Made by a program: the position numbers and the translations under genes. The notes below the pieces were generated by a model, which worked only from the letters and a program-made list of their open reading frames with translations, made no database searches and was not told the DNA's origin. 64,000 nucleotides of DNA from Orobanche coerulescens (lineage: Eukaryota > Streptophyta > Magnoliopsida > Lamiales > Orobanchaceae). The DNA lies in assembly GCA_033398695.1 (NCBI GenBank), contig CM065815.1:103568501-103632500 (forward strand), written 5' to 3'. Below, in pieces: positions 1 to 10,586 of this stretch. Positions within the stretch are counted from its first letter, which is position 1. Every line of letters begins with the position of its first letter.

Positions 1-757
1 TTCGATTTTCAAAATCCCAAGACGGCCCGAGTCAATAATAATGTTTTCAAACTTTCTTATCAAAATACTTTTCCTTTTATAAAAAGGGATATTTCAAACT
101 AGATCTTCTGACTCCTTGGACTCGTTTAAAGTTTCATTGGTGTTATGTTCCGTAAAGAGAATATGACTATGTGATTATCTTCCACCTTCTGTATACGAGT
201 GTTGTTCTGTGTTGACTATAGGAATGTATGTTTTGTGTTAAGGCTTCGCAGCTGTTGAGTTTTGTGTTGTTATTGTTCGTATATCTTGTATATTATGTAC
301 TTGCACTAGCAAAATTCCAGTTTGCTAACCCCCGAGATTTTGGGGGGGTGGGTGCCTGTTATGCACTCAGGTTTTGGCAGCTTGGGAGCAGTCACGGGAT
401 TGGCTTGGAAGGAGATGGAAGACGACGATGCTAATCACACAAGAGTCAGAGTCTTTTTCTTTTGTTTCATTTTGGTTGGTATTTCTCTTTCGGTCGAGTA
501 TCCACCCTTGCTTATGTGTAATTTTCATTTATTAAATTAAGTTGTCTTTCATTTCGGTGTTCAAGCTTATTATTGTCATTGAGAAATAAATTTAGTTAGT
601 ATCTGAATTTTTTAATGACCTTATCGGTCTGCTTTGTAATTGATTTTGACCCTGGTCGGTCAATCATTGAGTAGTCTTTTGGAGTTCAGCCTGGTAGATC
701 CTTGTGATAAGGGTCTATGGCGTGTGACATTCCCGGTCGTATTCTGGGGGTGTTACA
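1..757 (+). mobile_element. 3' portion of a Gypsy-type LTR (element H)
   Basis: The stretch ends in GGGGGTGTTACA at 746-757, the same terminus as the LTRs of elements G, D and E in this window. The preceding part (from about 687, beginning CAGCCTGGTAGATCC) matches the last 68 bases of element G at 17518-17585, and in reverse complement the start of the D LTRs at 46836. A second shared landmark, the CTTGCACTAGC and GCTAACCCCCGAG boxes at 300-335, is also found in reverse in the D LTRs near 47225-47270. The 5' part of the LTR lies outside the window, and the short ORFs here are not coding. It interrupts the N-terminal coding part of the Mutator transposase that follows; the partner LTR or target duplication cannot be checked from this window. 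Confidence 0.75.
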
Positions 758-3164
758 TTATCAGAGAGGGTTTGGGTGGTCCAAATGAGTCCGATTACAA
801 ATTATGGTACTTGACACACATGGCCAAGTGCATAAAGTAAAAGTCCTCTTGTGAGGTGATATTGGGATACTTCGATTGCTAGTAGAATACAAAGAGGATC
901 CTGAGGTCTATGCTAAGAAGGGAAGCTCCTCCATTCCGAGGTTAATGTGGGAGTGTAGTAGCTCGAGAGTAGAGCTTGACAACATATATTATGACATGCC
1001 TTCCAAAGATTATCAATACGAGGAAGATTAGGAAGACGAGGAAGAGGAGGAAGGTGAGGAGGTGCAAACGTCCGAAGATAAAGATTGTAGTAAAGACTTG
1101 CTTGAGTTACTGTCTATGGAGTTTCTTGCTTGGGTTCACCAACCTGTCCAAATGGATATGATTATAAGTCATTATAACTTCTCATCCGACCATCAGTCTG
1201 TGATCGAGCGCGAGCATCAACTTTTAATACTTAAATGGATCATTCCATTTCCCGACCCCGATAGTGCCAGAACTTTGGGTTGGGTCGAGCAGTCTCCACC
1301 TGTCACCAGTCAACTAGAGGTGGGATCCACCTTTCGGTCCAAGATAGAGTTGTGGGTATCTGTAGGAATGTATTATTTGGAAAACATGTTACAGTGCATC
1401 CATAATCGTTCCGCCAATAAACGTATAGTGTTTCTCTGTAAGAGTGGGAGACACAATTGTCAGTTTAGGTTGTGTACTATTCAGGGTGCAACCATCTGGA
1501 GAATTACTAAGTTGACCTTGGATCAGAGCTGTCACCCTGAATTCGACCGTGCTGCCGCACGGTTGTTCACTTCTGAGGTTGCCGCCCATTATTTTACTAA
1601 AATATTGACCGGTGAGGAGGCCACTTTGAGGCCAAAGGAGATGATTACAGACATGCGTAGGGAGTATGTCATCGACATGCTTTACAGTTTTTCTCTTTGA
1701 ACGAGGAATACAACGATAGAAAATACCTACGGTGGCTTTGATGAGTCGTATCATAGGCCCTCAATTTATATGTATTTATTGAAGCAACGTAATCCAGGGA
1801 TGATTTATGATTTGCAGAAGACTCGTGAGGGAGTGATTTGCCACATGTTCGTTGCACTCGAATAGAGTACTAGGGCATTTGATACGTGAATTTGGCCGGT
1901 GATTATAGTTGATGGGACCCACCTGAAGGGAAGGAATAAAAGAACTTTATTTGTGGCCATCACATTTGACGGGTTACGAGCAAGTATTTCCTCTTGCAGT
2001 TGGTCTCGGTCTGATAGAGAACGACGAGTCGTGGACTTATTTTCTGTATAACCTACGCAGATGCTACAACCCTATGTAAGATTTACTGATTGTGAGTGAC
2101 CAACATAAGAGCATTCAGAATGTTGTTCGAACCGTCTATCCTAATGCATTCCACATGTAGTGCTATCACCATCTTGCAAAAGATCTGACCTCCTACAGTG
2201 CTCATGCTATAGGACTCTTTATAACTGCAGCATATACACATCGTGATGATGTTTTTGAAAACTACTTTTCGAAACTACATATTGAAAGCCCTAATAGGGC
2301 TCAGATGTACCTTTATGAAATTGGGCCATAGAGGTGGGCTAGGTCGAAGTGTCTGGTACGACACTATAACTTCTTGATATCTAATCTCCTTTAATGCTTT
2401 AATTATCATTTGTTGTGGGCGAGCGTTACCTGTTTGCTCGTTACTAGAAATATTTCGCCTAATTTTAGAAAATTGGTTCAATGAGAAGTGGGGAGAAGCT
2501 GCATAAAGAGACCATGAGTTAACAGTGCACACTTTTGAAAAGCTCTCTAACTCTGTGCAAGTCAGTCAGACTCTTACTGTTCGAGCTACCACCCCACATG
2601 TTTATAAAGTCAAAGAAAAGAAAGTTTATTATCAGGTCGACCTTCAAACCTGTACATGTTATCGTCGGGAGTTTGATTTGGATCATATAACATATTGTCA
2701 TGATGTTGCTGCTATAAGGTAATTGTTTTTCTCTAATGTGCACATCATTCAATGTGTTTGTCTATGTGTGTGATATAATTGCTTATTGTAACAGGCACGC
2801 TGGTAATGGTTTGTCTGTGTATGATTTCGTTAGTCGTTATTTCAAGAAACAAAGCCTTAGAGAGACTTATAAGGAGCATATTAATCCTATCCCACATCCT
2901 GATGAGTGTAATGTCCCATGGGAGATCTCATTCATTGTTTGCTTACCTCCAGAGGAGGTACGATAAGCCGGCCGACCAAGGATGAGTCGTGCACGGCCTG
3001 CTGTTGAAAATTTGGCCACATGTAGACGGCCTCTGGTTTGCGGTAGGTGTAAGGGAACCAGCCACAATAGAAAATCTTGCAAAGCATTCATTCCCATAGG
3101 TGGTGTGGATTTGAATATTACTCCAGAAGAAACTCAAGAAATGGATGGAGAACAGACGAGGTGA
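758..3164 (+). pseudogene. MuDR-type (Mutator superfamily) transposase, broken
   Basis: Domain order matches mudrA-type transposases. An acidic stretch (about 1030-1060) is followed by the MuDR N-terminal domain (residues ~87-195 of the open frame 1062-1700, starting VGSTFRSKIEL). The DDE-type catalytic core follows: VDGTHLKG with its first Asp at 1911-1913, a block ending NDESWTYFLYNLR near 2075, and IVSDQHKSIQ with the second Asp at 2098-2100. A WARSK-type block lies near 2340, then a SWIM zinc finger (CTC at 2651-2659, CH at 2696-2701), an intron at 2719-2794, a GRPRM basic motif near 2975, and a C-terminal zinc knuckle CGRCKGTSHNRKSC (3039-3080). Several frameshifts and stops break it, for example around 1700, 1860, 2076, 2158 and 2390 and a TAA in the C-terminal basic region. 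The true N-terminus is missing because LTR H interrupts it. It would have cut and moved the element; it cannot make functional protein now. Confidence 0.85.
2719..2794 (+). other. Intron of the MULE transposase gene
   Basis: A 76-bp GT-AG intron. The donor is AAG|GTAATT and the acceptor TAACAG|GCACGC. Joining the flanks keeps the frame (AG|G gives Arg) and connects the SWIM finger (…DVAAIR) to the downstream block starting HAGNGLSVYDFV. Without splicing the frame meets a stop right after the SWIM finger. The intron is T-rich, as plant introns are. Confidence 0.7.
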
Positions 3165-3945
3165 AGGCACTGAGAGAAGAAGGGATATAGCATTTGTCGT
3201 AATGATGACCATGACATAAGGGGATTTCCTACCATGAAACTTAAAATGCTTATGTATTTTGATATTTATGACTATCTAGCAATAATTATATGCTGATATT
3301 TTGATCCTCGATGGAATATCTATGTATTGATTCATAATTCTGATTATAACTTGTGTTCGTGAATTGAAAAAGCATGATTTTATTTGAAATTTGATGCTGC
3401 CCTCTATAGCCCACATGATGGTAACCCACAATGACAACGATCATGTTCTCCCATCATGTGCAAATTTGAAATTTAAGAACCACGTGTCACCATGTCCACG
3501 GTATCACCATGTCACTGTATCCACGTCCGCACACGATGGAGCACATTATCGTGCCCATGATGGGACTAGCCATCGTGTGCACAAGAACATGCACATTTTT
3601 CACTTATTTTAAAATAACTCGCCAATTTACGTGTTTTTACTTATAAATTAACAAGTATTTGTTGACAACATACTTATTTATAAAGTTACAGATTGAATTA
3701 ACATAATCGATTGCATATCATGTGTAGTCTATATGTTCTCAATGTATAAGTTCGTACATATAAGTTCATCATCTGTATGAAATATCTCATATACTAATGA
3801 ATTACACGAGACAAAAAATACGAGTTTGCATAAGATGTTATGTAGTTCTTAATAAGTAATTTTAGAATCACAAAATATCAATCTTGCCCAAATATATCTG
3901 AATTAAAATTAAATTACATACTCATCACTATCAAAATACATTATC
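3165..3945. other. Convergent 3' intergenic region with CATGATGG/CATCGTG motif cluster
   Basis: No coding signal is visible between the 3' ends of the two MULE genes. From about 3404 to 3592 it holds a loose cluster of related short motifs (CACATGATGG, CCCATCATGTG, CACACGATGGAGC, GCCCATGATGGG, GCCATCGTGTG). A second, denser cluster of the same motifs lies at 7424-7680 near the start of the protease gene. The rest (3610-3945) is AT-rich and shows nothing I can name. Confidence 0.5.
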
Positions 3946-4618
3946 CTACACTAGGTGCAACGAAAACATAAAGATCTTAGCAGCTAAACCATATCGATAT
4001 TTCTTAACATATTTCTCAGTCATTTCCTTGATTTGATGCCTTCCTACTGGATTTTCAGAGATGAGGTGATCCAAGTACATGCACGAGAAGGGGCCACAAC
4101 TGTGATTGTCGGTTTGTATGAACTGCAGTTCTTGTGGGATAATTTTGAAACCCATCTCCATGTCATACTTTTTCTTTGATTGGTTGTTCTGCTAGTACCC
4201 AGATTGAGCTAGCACACGAGGAATCAGATGAGTAATTGGTCGCAGTTGGTTGAATCGGTATCGACCTTCTTGATGTAGGTGTGACAAGGAATCGTACAAC
4301 TCCACAGTCCATGTTATGATGTTAATCTTGATAGTCACACAGTGGTTGCGATCGACGCAACAAATGGCAATGATCTATTGAATAAAAATATGTAAACATA
4401 AGATCATCACATCAAACATAGCGAATCATTTATAAATATCAATTTCAAACTTACTTCGTTGCAATTTAACCATGGAACTGCATTTGGTGTATCAAGACTG
4501 TCATGAAGTCCTCGATGGATTTAGGCACTTTCCAACCCTTGTAAACCGGCTTTCCTATCACCTTGATACTGAGTGGATCATCTGGATGGAGTTTTACAAA
4601 CTCGTTGGCCATAATTAA

Positions 4619-4697
4619 CTACAAAAAGACAAACCACAAAATAAAAAAAGACGTCCACATCACACTAATGATATAAAGAAAATTTTATAGAACTTAC
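4619..4697 (-). other. Intron in the Ulp1-like gene
   Basis: A 79-bp GT-AG intron on the minus strand. The donor, TAC|GTAAGT, comes directly after the SQFY codons; the acceptor is a run of T then GTAG|TTAATTATGG. The downstream exon continues as LIMANEFVKLHPDDP. A second likely intron spans 4454-4375, with donor GAA|GTAAGT and acceptor CAATAG|ATCATTGCC, joining to the catalytic domain. A TAA just before the second donor breaks the frame. Confidence 0.65.
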
Positions 4698-6277
4698 GTA
4701 AAATTGAGAGCCGGGAAGTACAGTGCCAACTCCAGTAATGCCAACACTGTGGATTCCCCTCTGAAGCCTCGCTCGAGTGGCCAACACATAACAATCTATT
4801 ACCTCGGCATCAAAGTCTTCACGACATGACTCTATGCGGTTAAATAATGCCTGGGTGAGAACATGCCGAGTCTTCAAACACAGCACGATAGAATCACGTG
4901 GCTGCTCCCTGAACGCTAAGTACATCTTCTTCATAGTCTCACTATTTCTTGGAGGTACCACCACAAAAGGCTCTCGAAGAGCAGTAGGGGGTAGACTCAC
5001 TTGTGGTGTAAGACTACGCTCACCCAACTACTATGACTCTGCACTCTCACCAACTTCATCACCCTCATCATCCATCTCACAACTATAACAATCAGAGACC
5101 TGAACAATCGGCTGCTCGATCATAAAATCTGACTGCTCTATCTGAAATATAAACAGCTGCTGAGGACTACTACTCTGGTCGGGAAACATCATGATGCTCA
5201 TACTGAAACCAATCAAACACCATACCATACTGCTGAAACGTCTTGTCAAATGGCTGGTACTGATGCTCAAAATCCTGAAATCGCAGAGTCGGATGAAGAG
5301 GCTGCTCAGTCTGCTCAAAAGAATGTTGAATCTGAGAATGGTGACTGTGCTAAATCTGAGAATGGTGACTGTAGGCTGCAGCAGAGACTGAGGGACGTAG
5401 AGGGTCAGTAATCTTCTTTTGGGTTCTACTAACTGATGCAGAATGACGAGGCTGATCGGGAAATCAATCCTGGCTCCCAACAGTGTAGTGCAGCGGGCTC
5501 CTATAATGCCTATGCGTAGGTCCAAAGAAATCCATGATCCCAGAAAGGATCCTATGAGAAGCTCGAGCAATAAATCTTATCTCAGACTCGTCATGCAGGA
5601 TCTCCTTCAAACAGCAATCGAAGTACTCATCCTTGCTCGTGTTTTGGGTGTGGTTCGGACAAGGAAGTCTGTGGATACAACAAACTCTCTCGGGCTGCCT
5701 CTCCTAGTAGCTTTGGTCAGCTGTCTCTGCACCATCTACTGGTGGGGTACTCTATCGGCGTCTCTTAGATACTTTATGTGCCGGATCATGTGTAATTATT
5801 TTTCCTGGAGCCTTCTTCAACCTATCTATAACTTCCTTTCTCATATCCGATGCAGGCTCATCCTCTTTGTTCTTCTGTGCTATTCGTATAGGCTTTATGA
5901 ACTTAACATCGTATGGCGATCCATTCTCAAAACTGAGGTAGTAGTACTCATCCTCATCCTCCTCTAAATGCGGAAAAGAGGGAAGTACTTTGTGCTGCAA
6001 AACAAGTCATTAAAGCTTACCATTAGAGTAAAGTCACATAATGTTGAACAAATGAGCGAAGTCACAAGAAAATACTTTTATTAATTTACATACCTTTTCG
6101 AACAAATGAGTGAAATCACATAACATCTTCCTTGTAGTCCACATCAAACACCGAGGAACTTGGACAGATTTATCTCGAATTCTACACAATTCTCCCAATG
6201 GAGGAATTATCTCGTATGGCCATATCTGTAAAGCCCAAATCGGACCATAGAAGTGATAGTCCTTACGTTCATGTCCC

Positions 6278-6552
6278 TAGGCCTATAAACGAGCTGATCC
6301 GAGTCGAGCTTTCATAAAGCTCGGCTTGTTAAGCATTAAAACACACTAGCTCAAAGCCAAGCTTGAGATCGATCGAACTTCACCACTTATACTCGAGCTC
6401 GAGTTCGACATAAATTTTTCCTATTCGATCGCGGCTCACGACCTTCAATTTTTTTAAAATCGACTGATTAAAACTCAAAAGCTCGAATTTCGCTCAGCTT
6501 GTTAGCTCGAAAAATTATTATACTCGAGTTTACAACTCGAAAATTACGAAGC

Positions 6553-6611
<59 letters not shown>

Positions 6612-6801
6612 TTAACAAATATCAAGCAGCTCGTCGAGCTTTCGGGCCAAGTATATATATTGGAATTCGGCTAGATTAATATATCAATCTCTAATATATG
6701 GTCGGATTCAAGTTCAAGCTCGAATTATCGAGTATCGAGTCGAGCTTTTTTCGAGTCGAGTTCGAACTGCTTGAAGAAAGCTCGAACCATTTACAGGCCT
6801 A
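6278..6801. mobile_element. Non-autonomous hAT-type MITE with 8-bp target duplication
   Basis: The element is 524 bp and non-coding. The left end is TAGGCCTATAAACGAGC, and the right end, read in reverse, is TAGGCCTGTAAATGG, giving imperfect terminal inverted repeats. It is flanked by a perfect 8-bp direct repeat CATGTCCC (6270-6277 and 6802-6809), the hallmark length for hAT elements. The interior is rich in CTCGAGCTCGAG-type inverted copies and contains a long (TA)n tract. Ends of this TAGGCCTGTAAA type are widespread among plant hAT MITEs. It sits inside the DUF1985 coding region of the Ulp1-like gene; the flanking coding blocks (CGPEGGT and RKDYHFYGPIW) rejoin when it is removed. Confidence 0.9.
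6557..6605. repeat. (TA)n microsatellite within the MITE
   Basis: An uninterrupted AT dinucleotide run of about 45-50 bases, ending in ATACATAT. It lies near the middle of the MITE, between two inverted CTCGAG-rich arms, and would be expected at the tip of a long hairpin. Confidence 0.95.
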
Positions 6802-7423
6802 CATGTCCCTCCTTCAGGGCCACATTGTTTATGTAGTAAGACAACCCCAAAGCCGTAAGTACCCCAAGGAAACACATCCCACTATTCGAAATCCTCAATT
6901 AATGCCCATGCCCATGTCTCGACCATCACGTTGTCACCGCATATGATAACCTTAATATTTTTGCTATGGAGTATTCTGTGGAAAATACCGTCAGACCGAA
7001 GGAGCTAGTTGTCCTGTGGATGGAAGGTAGATTTTCCAATGTGCAGTCAGTAAACATGGTAAAATCACGTGCCGTAAAACGAATGGTCCTCCTGCAAATC
7101 TGGAACCACGACTCTTCAAGGGGGATTTGATCACCCTCTAACTAAAGGGCAATCAAGTGATGTAGGACAATATTTGTACTCCCATTTCTTCTCACTTTTA
7201 TCAAACGCCCAAGGACCCCCTCGGTCAAGCTCTCGATAGCTCACTCACCAACTGCAGACTTGCTGCCAATACATATTAGTGTCTCAATTATCTCTTTAAA
7301 TACCCCTTGCCTTGTAACAAACCGCAATGTGGGGCTCCTCCAATACGCAACAAGTCTGCAATATAGACATACAAATCATAAGAACCATGATAGAGTGCCT
7401 AATGAAAGAAACACAAAAAGGCA

Positions 7424-7680
7424 TCTGCTTGCACATGATGGCCTGCACATGTTTGATGCCCGCCGTGTGAAGACCATCGTGTGTCCCATGATGGATCACA
7501 CGATCGCTGCCCATCATGTGTAGACCATCGTGTGTAAGGTAGATGCCTTTGGTATTGTTGCCCATGACGGCTCACACGATCGATGCTCGTCATGCCCACT
7601 AAAGACCATCCCGCACACGATGGTGTCATCGTATTCAGCGCCATCGTGAGACAATGAACAACCATCGTGGGCGTGACCCT
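7424..7680. repeat. Cluster of CATCGTGTG / CACACGAT / CCCATGATGG motifs
   Basis: More than ten related 8-11 base motifs are packed into about 250 bp in both orientations, for example GACCATCGTGTGT (twice), ATCACACGATCG, CTCACACGATCG, CCCATGATGG, CCCGCACACGATGG, GCCATCGTGAG and ACCATCGTGGG. Three overlapping frames are open for 60-90 codons, but only because the motifs repeat. It separates the putative first exon of the Ulp1-like gene from its DUF1985 part, so it could be an intron filling or a decayed tandem repeat. The same motif vocabulary recurs at 3404-3592. Confidence 0.6.
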
Positions 7681-7800
7681 GTGTGACTAAATTGCACTAA
7701 CCGGAGGCTCAATGTCGAAAGCCTCTTCAGATTGGGTGTCACTATCGTGTGAAGAACTTCTATCGTGTTCAGATTCTCTATCGGAGTTGGAGTCAGACAT

Positions 7801-8533
7801 TTTCTCACCGGCGATAGGTTCTGGTTGGTACCGTCGGGTTTTGCGAGAGAGAGTGAGAGGTTTGTTTAGATGAGAGAGAAAGATTGGTTGTGTGGCCGAT
7901 TGTTATTTTATTACTTTTCTATTTCTTTTATGTTTTTTATCTTTTAGTAGTAAACATAAGGGTACTAATGTCTTTTACATATTTTGGTATAAAAAATTTA
8001 TACTCTTATGAATGAGGATATATAATTTGTTACCTTTATGGTTTGCTACTAAAAAAGATAGAGCCTAACAATTATTGCTAAAATGGGGTAGCAGTGGATA
8101 AACTTCAGTTACCTCCCATTACCTTTTTTTTTTTGAAGAAATGATCCTAGAGCGGAGGGTTAGACTAGACCCACAATCCTATCGCATAGATGAAGAGAGA
8201 GAAAAAGGAAAACAAGCAATTCGACTCCAGGTGTTGGCTAAAAAAATAGACAAAACCTGAAGCCCAAATAGTGGAAAGCTCGAAGTAGCTCACTTTGATG
8301 ATCTCGAAGCCCCCCCACCAGCAATCTATGTATCTCGATCAAATGAACAATCAGTATTCAGCTTGATCTATAGAGACGGGTCGACAACAAACAACTGAAA
8401 TAGGTCGTTGAACCGGGGTAGGGGCAGTAGAAGCCCGTATAAAACGATATGGGCAAGAGCACCTTGCCCATGACTCCTGAGTTTAGTATCCGCCCGAAGG
8501 GAGAAGTAATAGGTGTCGCCCCACCTGCGTAAT
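7801..8533. other. Upstream region of the Ulp1-like gene and unassigned flank
   Basis: From 7801 to about 8100 the DNA is pyrimidine/AT-rich and includes a GAGAGAG tract (7839-7885), plausible as the 5' region of the minus-strand protease gene. From about 8100 to 8533 there is a T-run, then mixed sequence with no recognised domain. It ends with GTAAT at 8529-8533, the left copy of the target duplication of Copia element B. The sequence resumes after B at 25378. Confidence 0.5.
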
Positions 8534-10133
8534 TGTTAGGAATAATGCCCTAGGACATTCGATGTGCCTAGATTTGTAATTGTCACATTTAAATAAAGTT
8601 ATTTGATATTTTTTATTTCTCGTTGATTATTATAATGTGTGCATATTTTAATATTATAATAATCAAATAATAGTTATTCACAAATAATGAGATTATTCAA
8701 ATGTCCCTTGTCCAATCACGTTGAATGGAGACTCAAGTGATTAATATACTAGTATAAATTTGATTGATAATCATTAGATGATTTTGCGTATGGTACGGAT
8801 CAAACTTACGGGTATTGATTGGAGAACGCAATACTGATAAGACCCGCATTGAGATCACTCCATGAAAAAGTCGTAAGTAAATCTCAATATAACAGTATAT
8901 CAATAAATCCTTGAACCTGAGATTATCATAGAGTCCAACATGACAACTGCTATGCATTATCGTAATCCAATGTCATCTGAAACTTGGTGATCATAAAGTT
9001 TAGCGATCGGGAGTAGTGGAAGTCATGTAGAGGGCAATGAGTAATCAAGATGGGGATTTGTCCTTCTCTTTAGGGAGAGAGATATCTGCTAGGCCCCTCG
9101 ATAAGTAGGACTGAAGGAAATGCATGGCCATACTCAAACGAAGAGTCATTTAATTCAATCAGTCTACTTAAGATCGAGAAAGCGTTTCAACATAATAAGT
9201 ATGACAATATCCATGACTTAGTTCAAATACGATATCGCGCGACAAAGGGATTTGACACGTTAATGGTGTAATGGACTATAAACTTATATTATTTGGGTAG
9301 TCATAATATCTTGCTAGAGACCGCTTAGAATTATTATTTCATAAGGTATTAAATAATTGCCCTTTATATGAGCCTTTTGGGTCACACATACGACAACTAA
9401 AGATAAGTATGATTAATTAATAGATATAATATTGGATATTATATTTATCAAAGAAATTAAATAATGAGTAATATATAATATAGGATATTATATATATTAT
9501 ATTATTTAATTATACCAACTGAGAAAGATAACTATAATATTAGATATTATATTTATTAGAGGATTAAATAATAAGTAATATATAATATAAGATATTATAC
9601 GTATTGTATTATTTAATAAGTTGAGGGGAAACTAAGCAAAATTAGAGTTTGACTCTAAAGTTTACTTAGTATAAATAAAAGGTGTTGAACAAGGCGTTGT
9701 GATAAGTGAAAAATTGCACACCTCTAATTGTGCAAACCAAAATCGGACCTCCCCTCAGATAAATCGGCCGAGCTGCTTTTCTATCCGTGGAGTCGGTTTC
9801 GGCCATATCCATCTTCTTTCCTTAGTTGATTTTGATCAACAGTACAAATCCTTCTAGCAAGGAATTATCTGTAGTATTCTTTATTAATAATATTCATAAG
9901 AATCTAGTAATCCAACTTGTACCAGTTGTTCATATATGGATCACCGAAAAAGGAAGAAGATTTTAATTAGCTTTTGGTCTGGTTCAGACCTGTTCTTCGA
10001 ATTAAGGTAATTCGACGAACTCTTTATAAATTAATTAAATTACTGTATGAAGGTCCTCGTCTGGGTTTTTAGTTCATTTATTCCGCTGTGTCTTGCTCAT
10101 ATTTATTGTATTAGATACACGTAAAACCCAATA
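8534..10133 (+). repeat. 5' LTR of Copia element B
   Basis: A 1600-bp LTR from TGTTAGGAATAATGCCC to AAACCCAATA (the last dinucleotide is TA, probably decayed from CA). It contains an AT-rich direct duplication with period about 108 bp (9428-9620), built on GATATTATAT and AGTAATATATAATATA motifs. A TATA box follows at 9670. The 3' LTR lacks about 98 bp around that TATA box, so the two LTRs differ mainly by this one deletion plus scattered substitutions. Confidence 0.9.
9670..9677 (+). promoter_or_regulatory. Putative TATA box of the Copia B 5' LTR
   Basis: TATAAATA, following TTTACTTAG and followed by AAAGGTGTTGAAC, in the second half of the LTR as expected for a U3 promoter. The matching segment is deleted in the 3' LTR, where the sequence goes straight from TATTATTTAATA to a run ending ATTGTGCAAACC. 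Confidence 0.55.
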
Positions 10134-10134
10134 G

Positions 10135-10146
10135 TGGTATCAGAGC
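10135..10146 (+). other. Primer binding site of Copia B (initiator Met-tRNA type)
   Basis: TGGTATCAGAGC lies one base after the LTR end. It is the standard plant sequence complementary to the 3' end of initiator methionine tRNA, used to prime minus-strand DNA synthesis. Confidence 0.9.
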
Positions 10147-10586
10147 CAACTTGCAGTAATTTAATTATTTATGTACAACGTATTTATATATCTTGAATAT
10201 ATAAAATTATGTTCTTGATTATATTTATAAAATAGAAATTTTATAAATATTTTCTGATTTAATTGATTGAATCGGATCGTTCAAAATCAATTTTTTGGAC
10301 TGTTTATCGCATAAGCCGCTTTCCAGAACTGTTCTAGAACAGCATAGCGAAACGTGTCAGGTTCGGGTCGGGTCCAGGTCGGACCAGGACCCGTGGGCAC
10401 CAATAGGGATTCGATCCCGCGCCTTCTCAAACCCGAATCCGCGTCTCGACCATCTCGGCTGGCACACATTTTGTGAATTTTGTTCACTGATATTTTATTT
10501 AACTTCTATTTTGTAAAAATCAAAATTAGTTTTTCAAAAAATGGTGTTCTTGCGGCCGGCGGGATTCGAACCCGCGCGGCCGTGTG
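10147..10586 (+). other. Leader of Copia B, left part (up to the G insertion)
   Basis: No coding signal. The first half is AT-rich. The second half is GC-rich and contains two motifs that look, on the minus strand, like tRNA T-arms or B boxes: GGGATTCGATCCCGC near 10406 and GGCGGGATTCGAACCCGC near 10558. Neither is part of a complete tRNA. The leader resumes after element G at 17586. Confidence 0.7.

Larger units (their letters stand above)
3946..7800 (-). pseudogene. DUF1985 / Ulp1-like (peptidase C48) cysteine protease gene of the MULE, broken
   Basis: Read on the minus strand. A possible first exon, 7800-7687, starts with ATG and encodes a short Ser/Asp/Glu-rich N-terminus (MSDSNSDRESEHD…). 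The DUF1985 region lies at about 7270-6040, recognised by blocks such as IESLTEGVLGRLI, EESWFQI..RTIRFTARDF, an FPWGTYGF box, and YHFYGPIWALQIW..EIIPPLGELCRIR; it is split by a hAT MITE at 6278-6801. A charged linker (6000-5752) and a Gln/His-rich stretch (about 5420-5160) follow, then a helical block (5027-4698), two introns and the C48 catalytic domain (4374-3946). Catalytic residues are visible: His in RNHCVTIKI (4344-4342), Asp in ELYDSL (4293-4291), Gln in FIQTDNHSCGPF (4116-4114) and Cys in the same motif (4098-4096). An in-frame TAG at 4194-4192, between Asp and Gln, plus frameshifts upstream make it a pseudogene. Ulp1 proteases cleave SUMO-like conjugates; the role in transposons is not established. 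Confidence 0.8.
758..8100. mobile_element. Mutator-like element (MULE) carrying transposase and Ulp1-like protease genes
   Basis: Two convergent, broken genes belong together: a MuDR-type transposase on the plus strand (758-3164) and a DUF1985/Ulp1 (peptidase C48) gene on the minus strand (3946-7800). MULEs that carry a captured Ulp1-like gene are known from several plants (for example Kaonashi-type elements of Arabidopsis and Ulp1-bearing MULEs of melon), so the pairing is established. The left end is beyond the window because LTR H has inserted in the transposase. I did not find a convincing terminal inverted repeat or 9-bp target duplication on the right, so the right limit (about 8100) is only the end of the sequence that looks like the protease gene's upstream region. 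Confidence 0.7.

Noticed and set aside
1389..1754. Minus-strand 121-codon frame opposite the MULE transposase
   Set aside because: Shadow of the MuDR-domain coding frame on the plus strand, which has clear family similarity.
5031..5570. Hydrophobic 179-codon minus-strand frame as a membrane protein
   Set aside because: The neighbouring frame shows a Gln/His-rich low-complexity linker fitting the Ulp1-like gene; this frame is a frameshifted reading that only becomes real near its end.
7296..7665. Frames with repeated HDGLHM-type peptides
   Set aside because: Several overlapping frames on both strands are open because of the short inverted motifs; no start context or family similarity.
10553..10582. 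tRNA gene on the minus strand
   Set aside because: Only a T-arm-like hairpin is present; no acceptor, D-arm or anticodon arm on either side, even when the leader is rejoined across element G.
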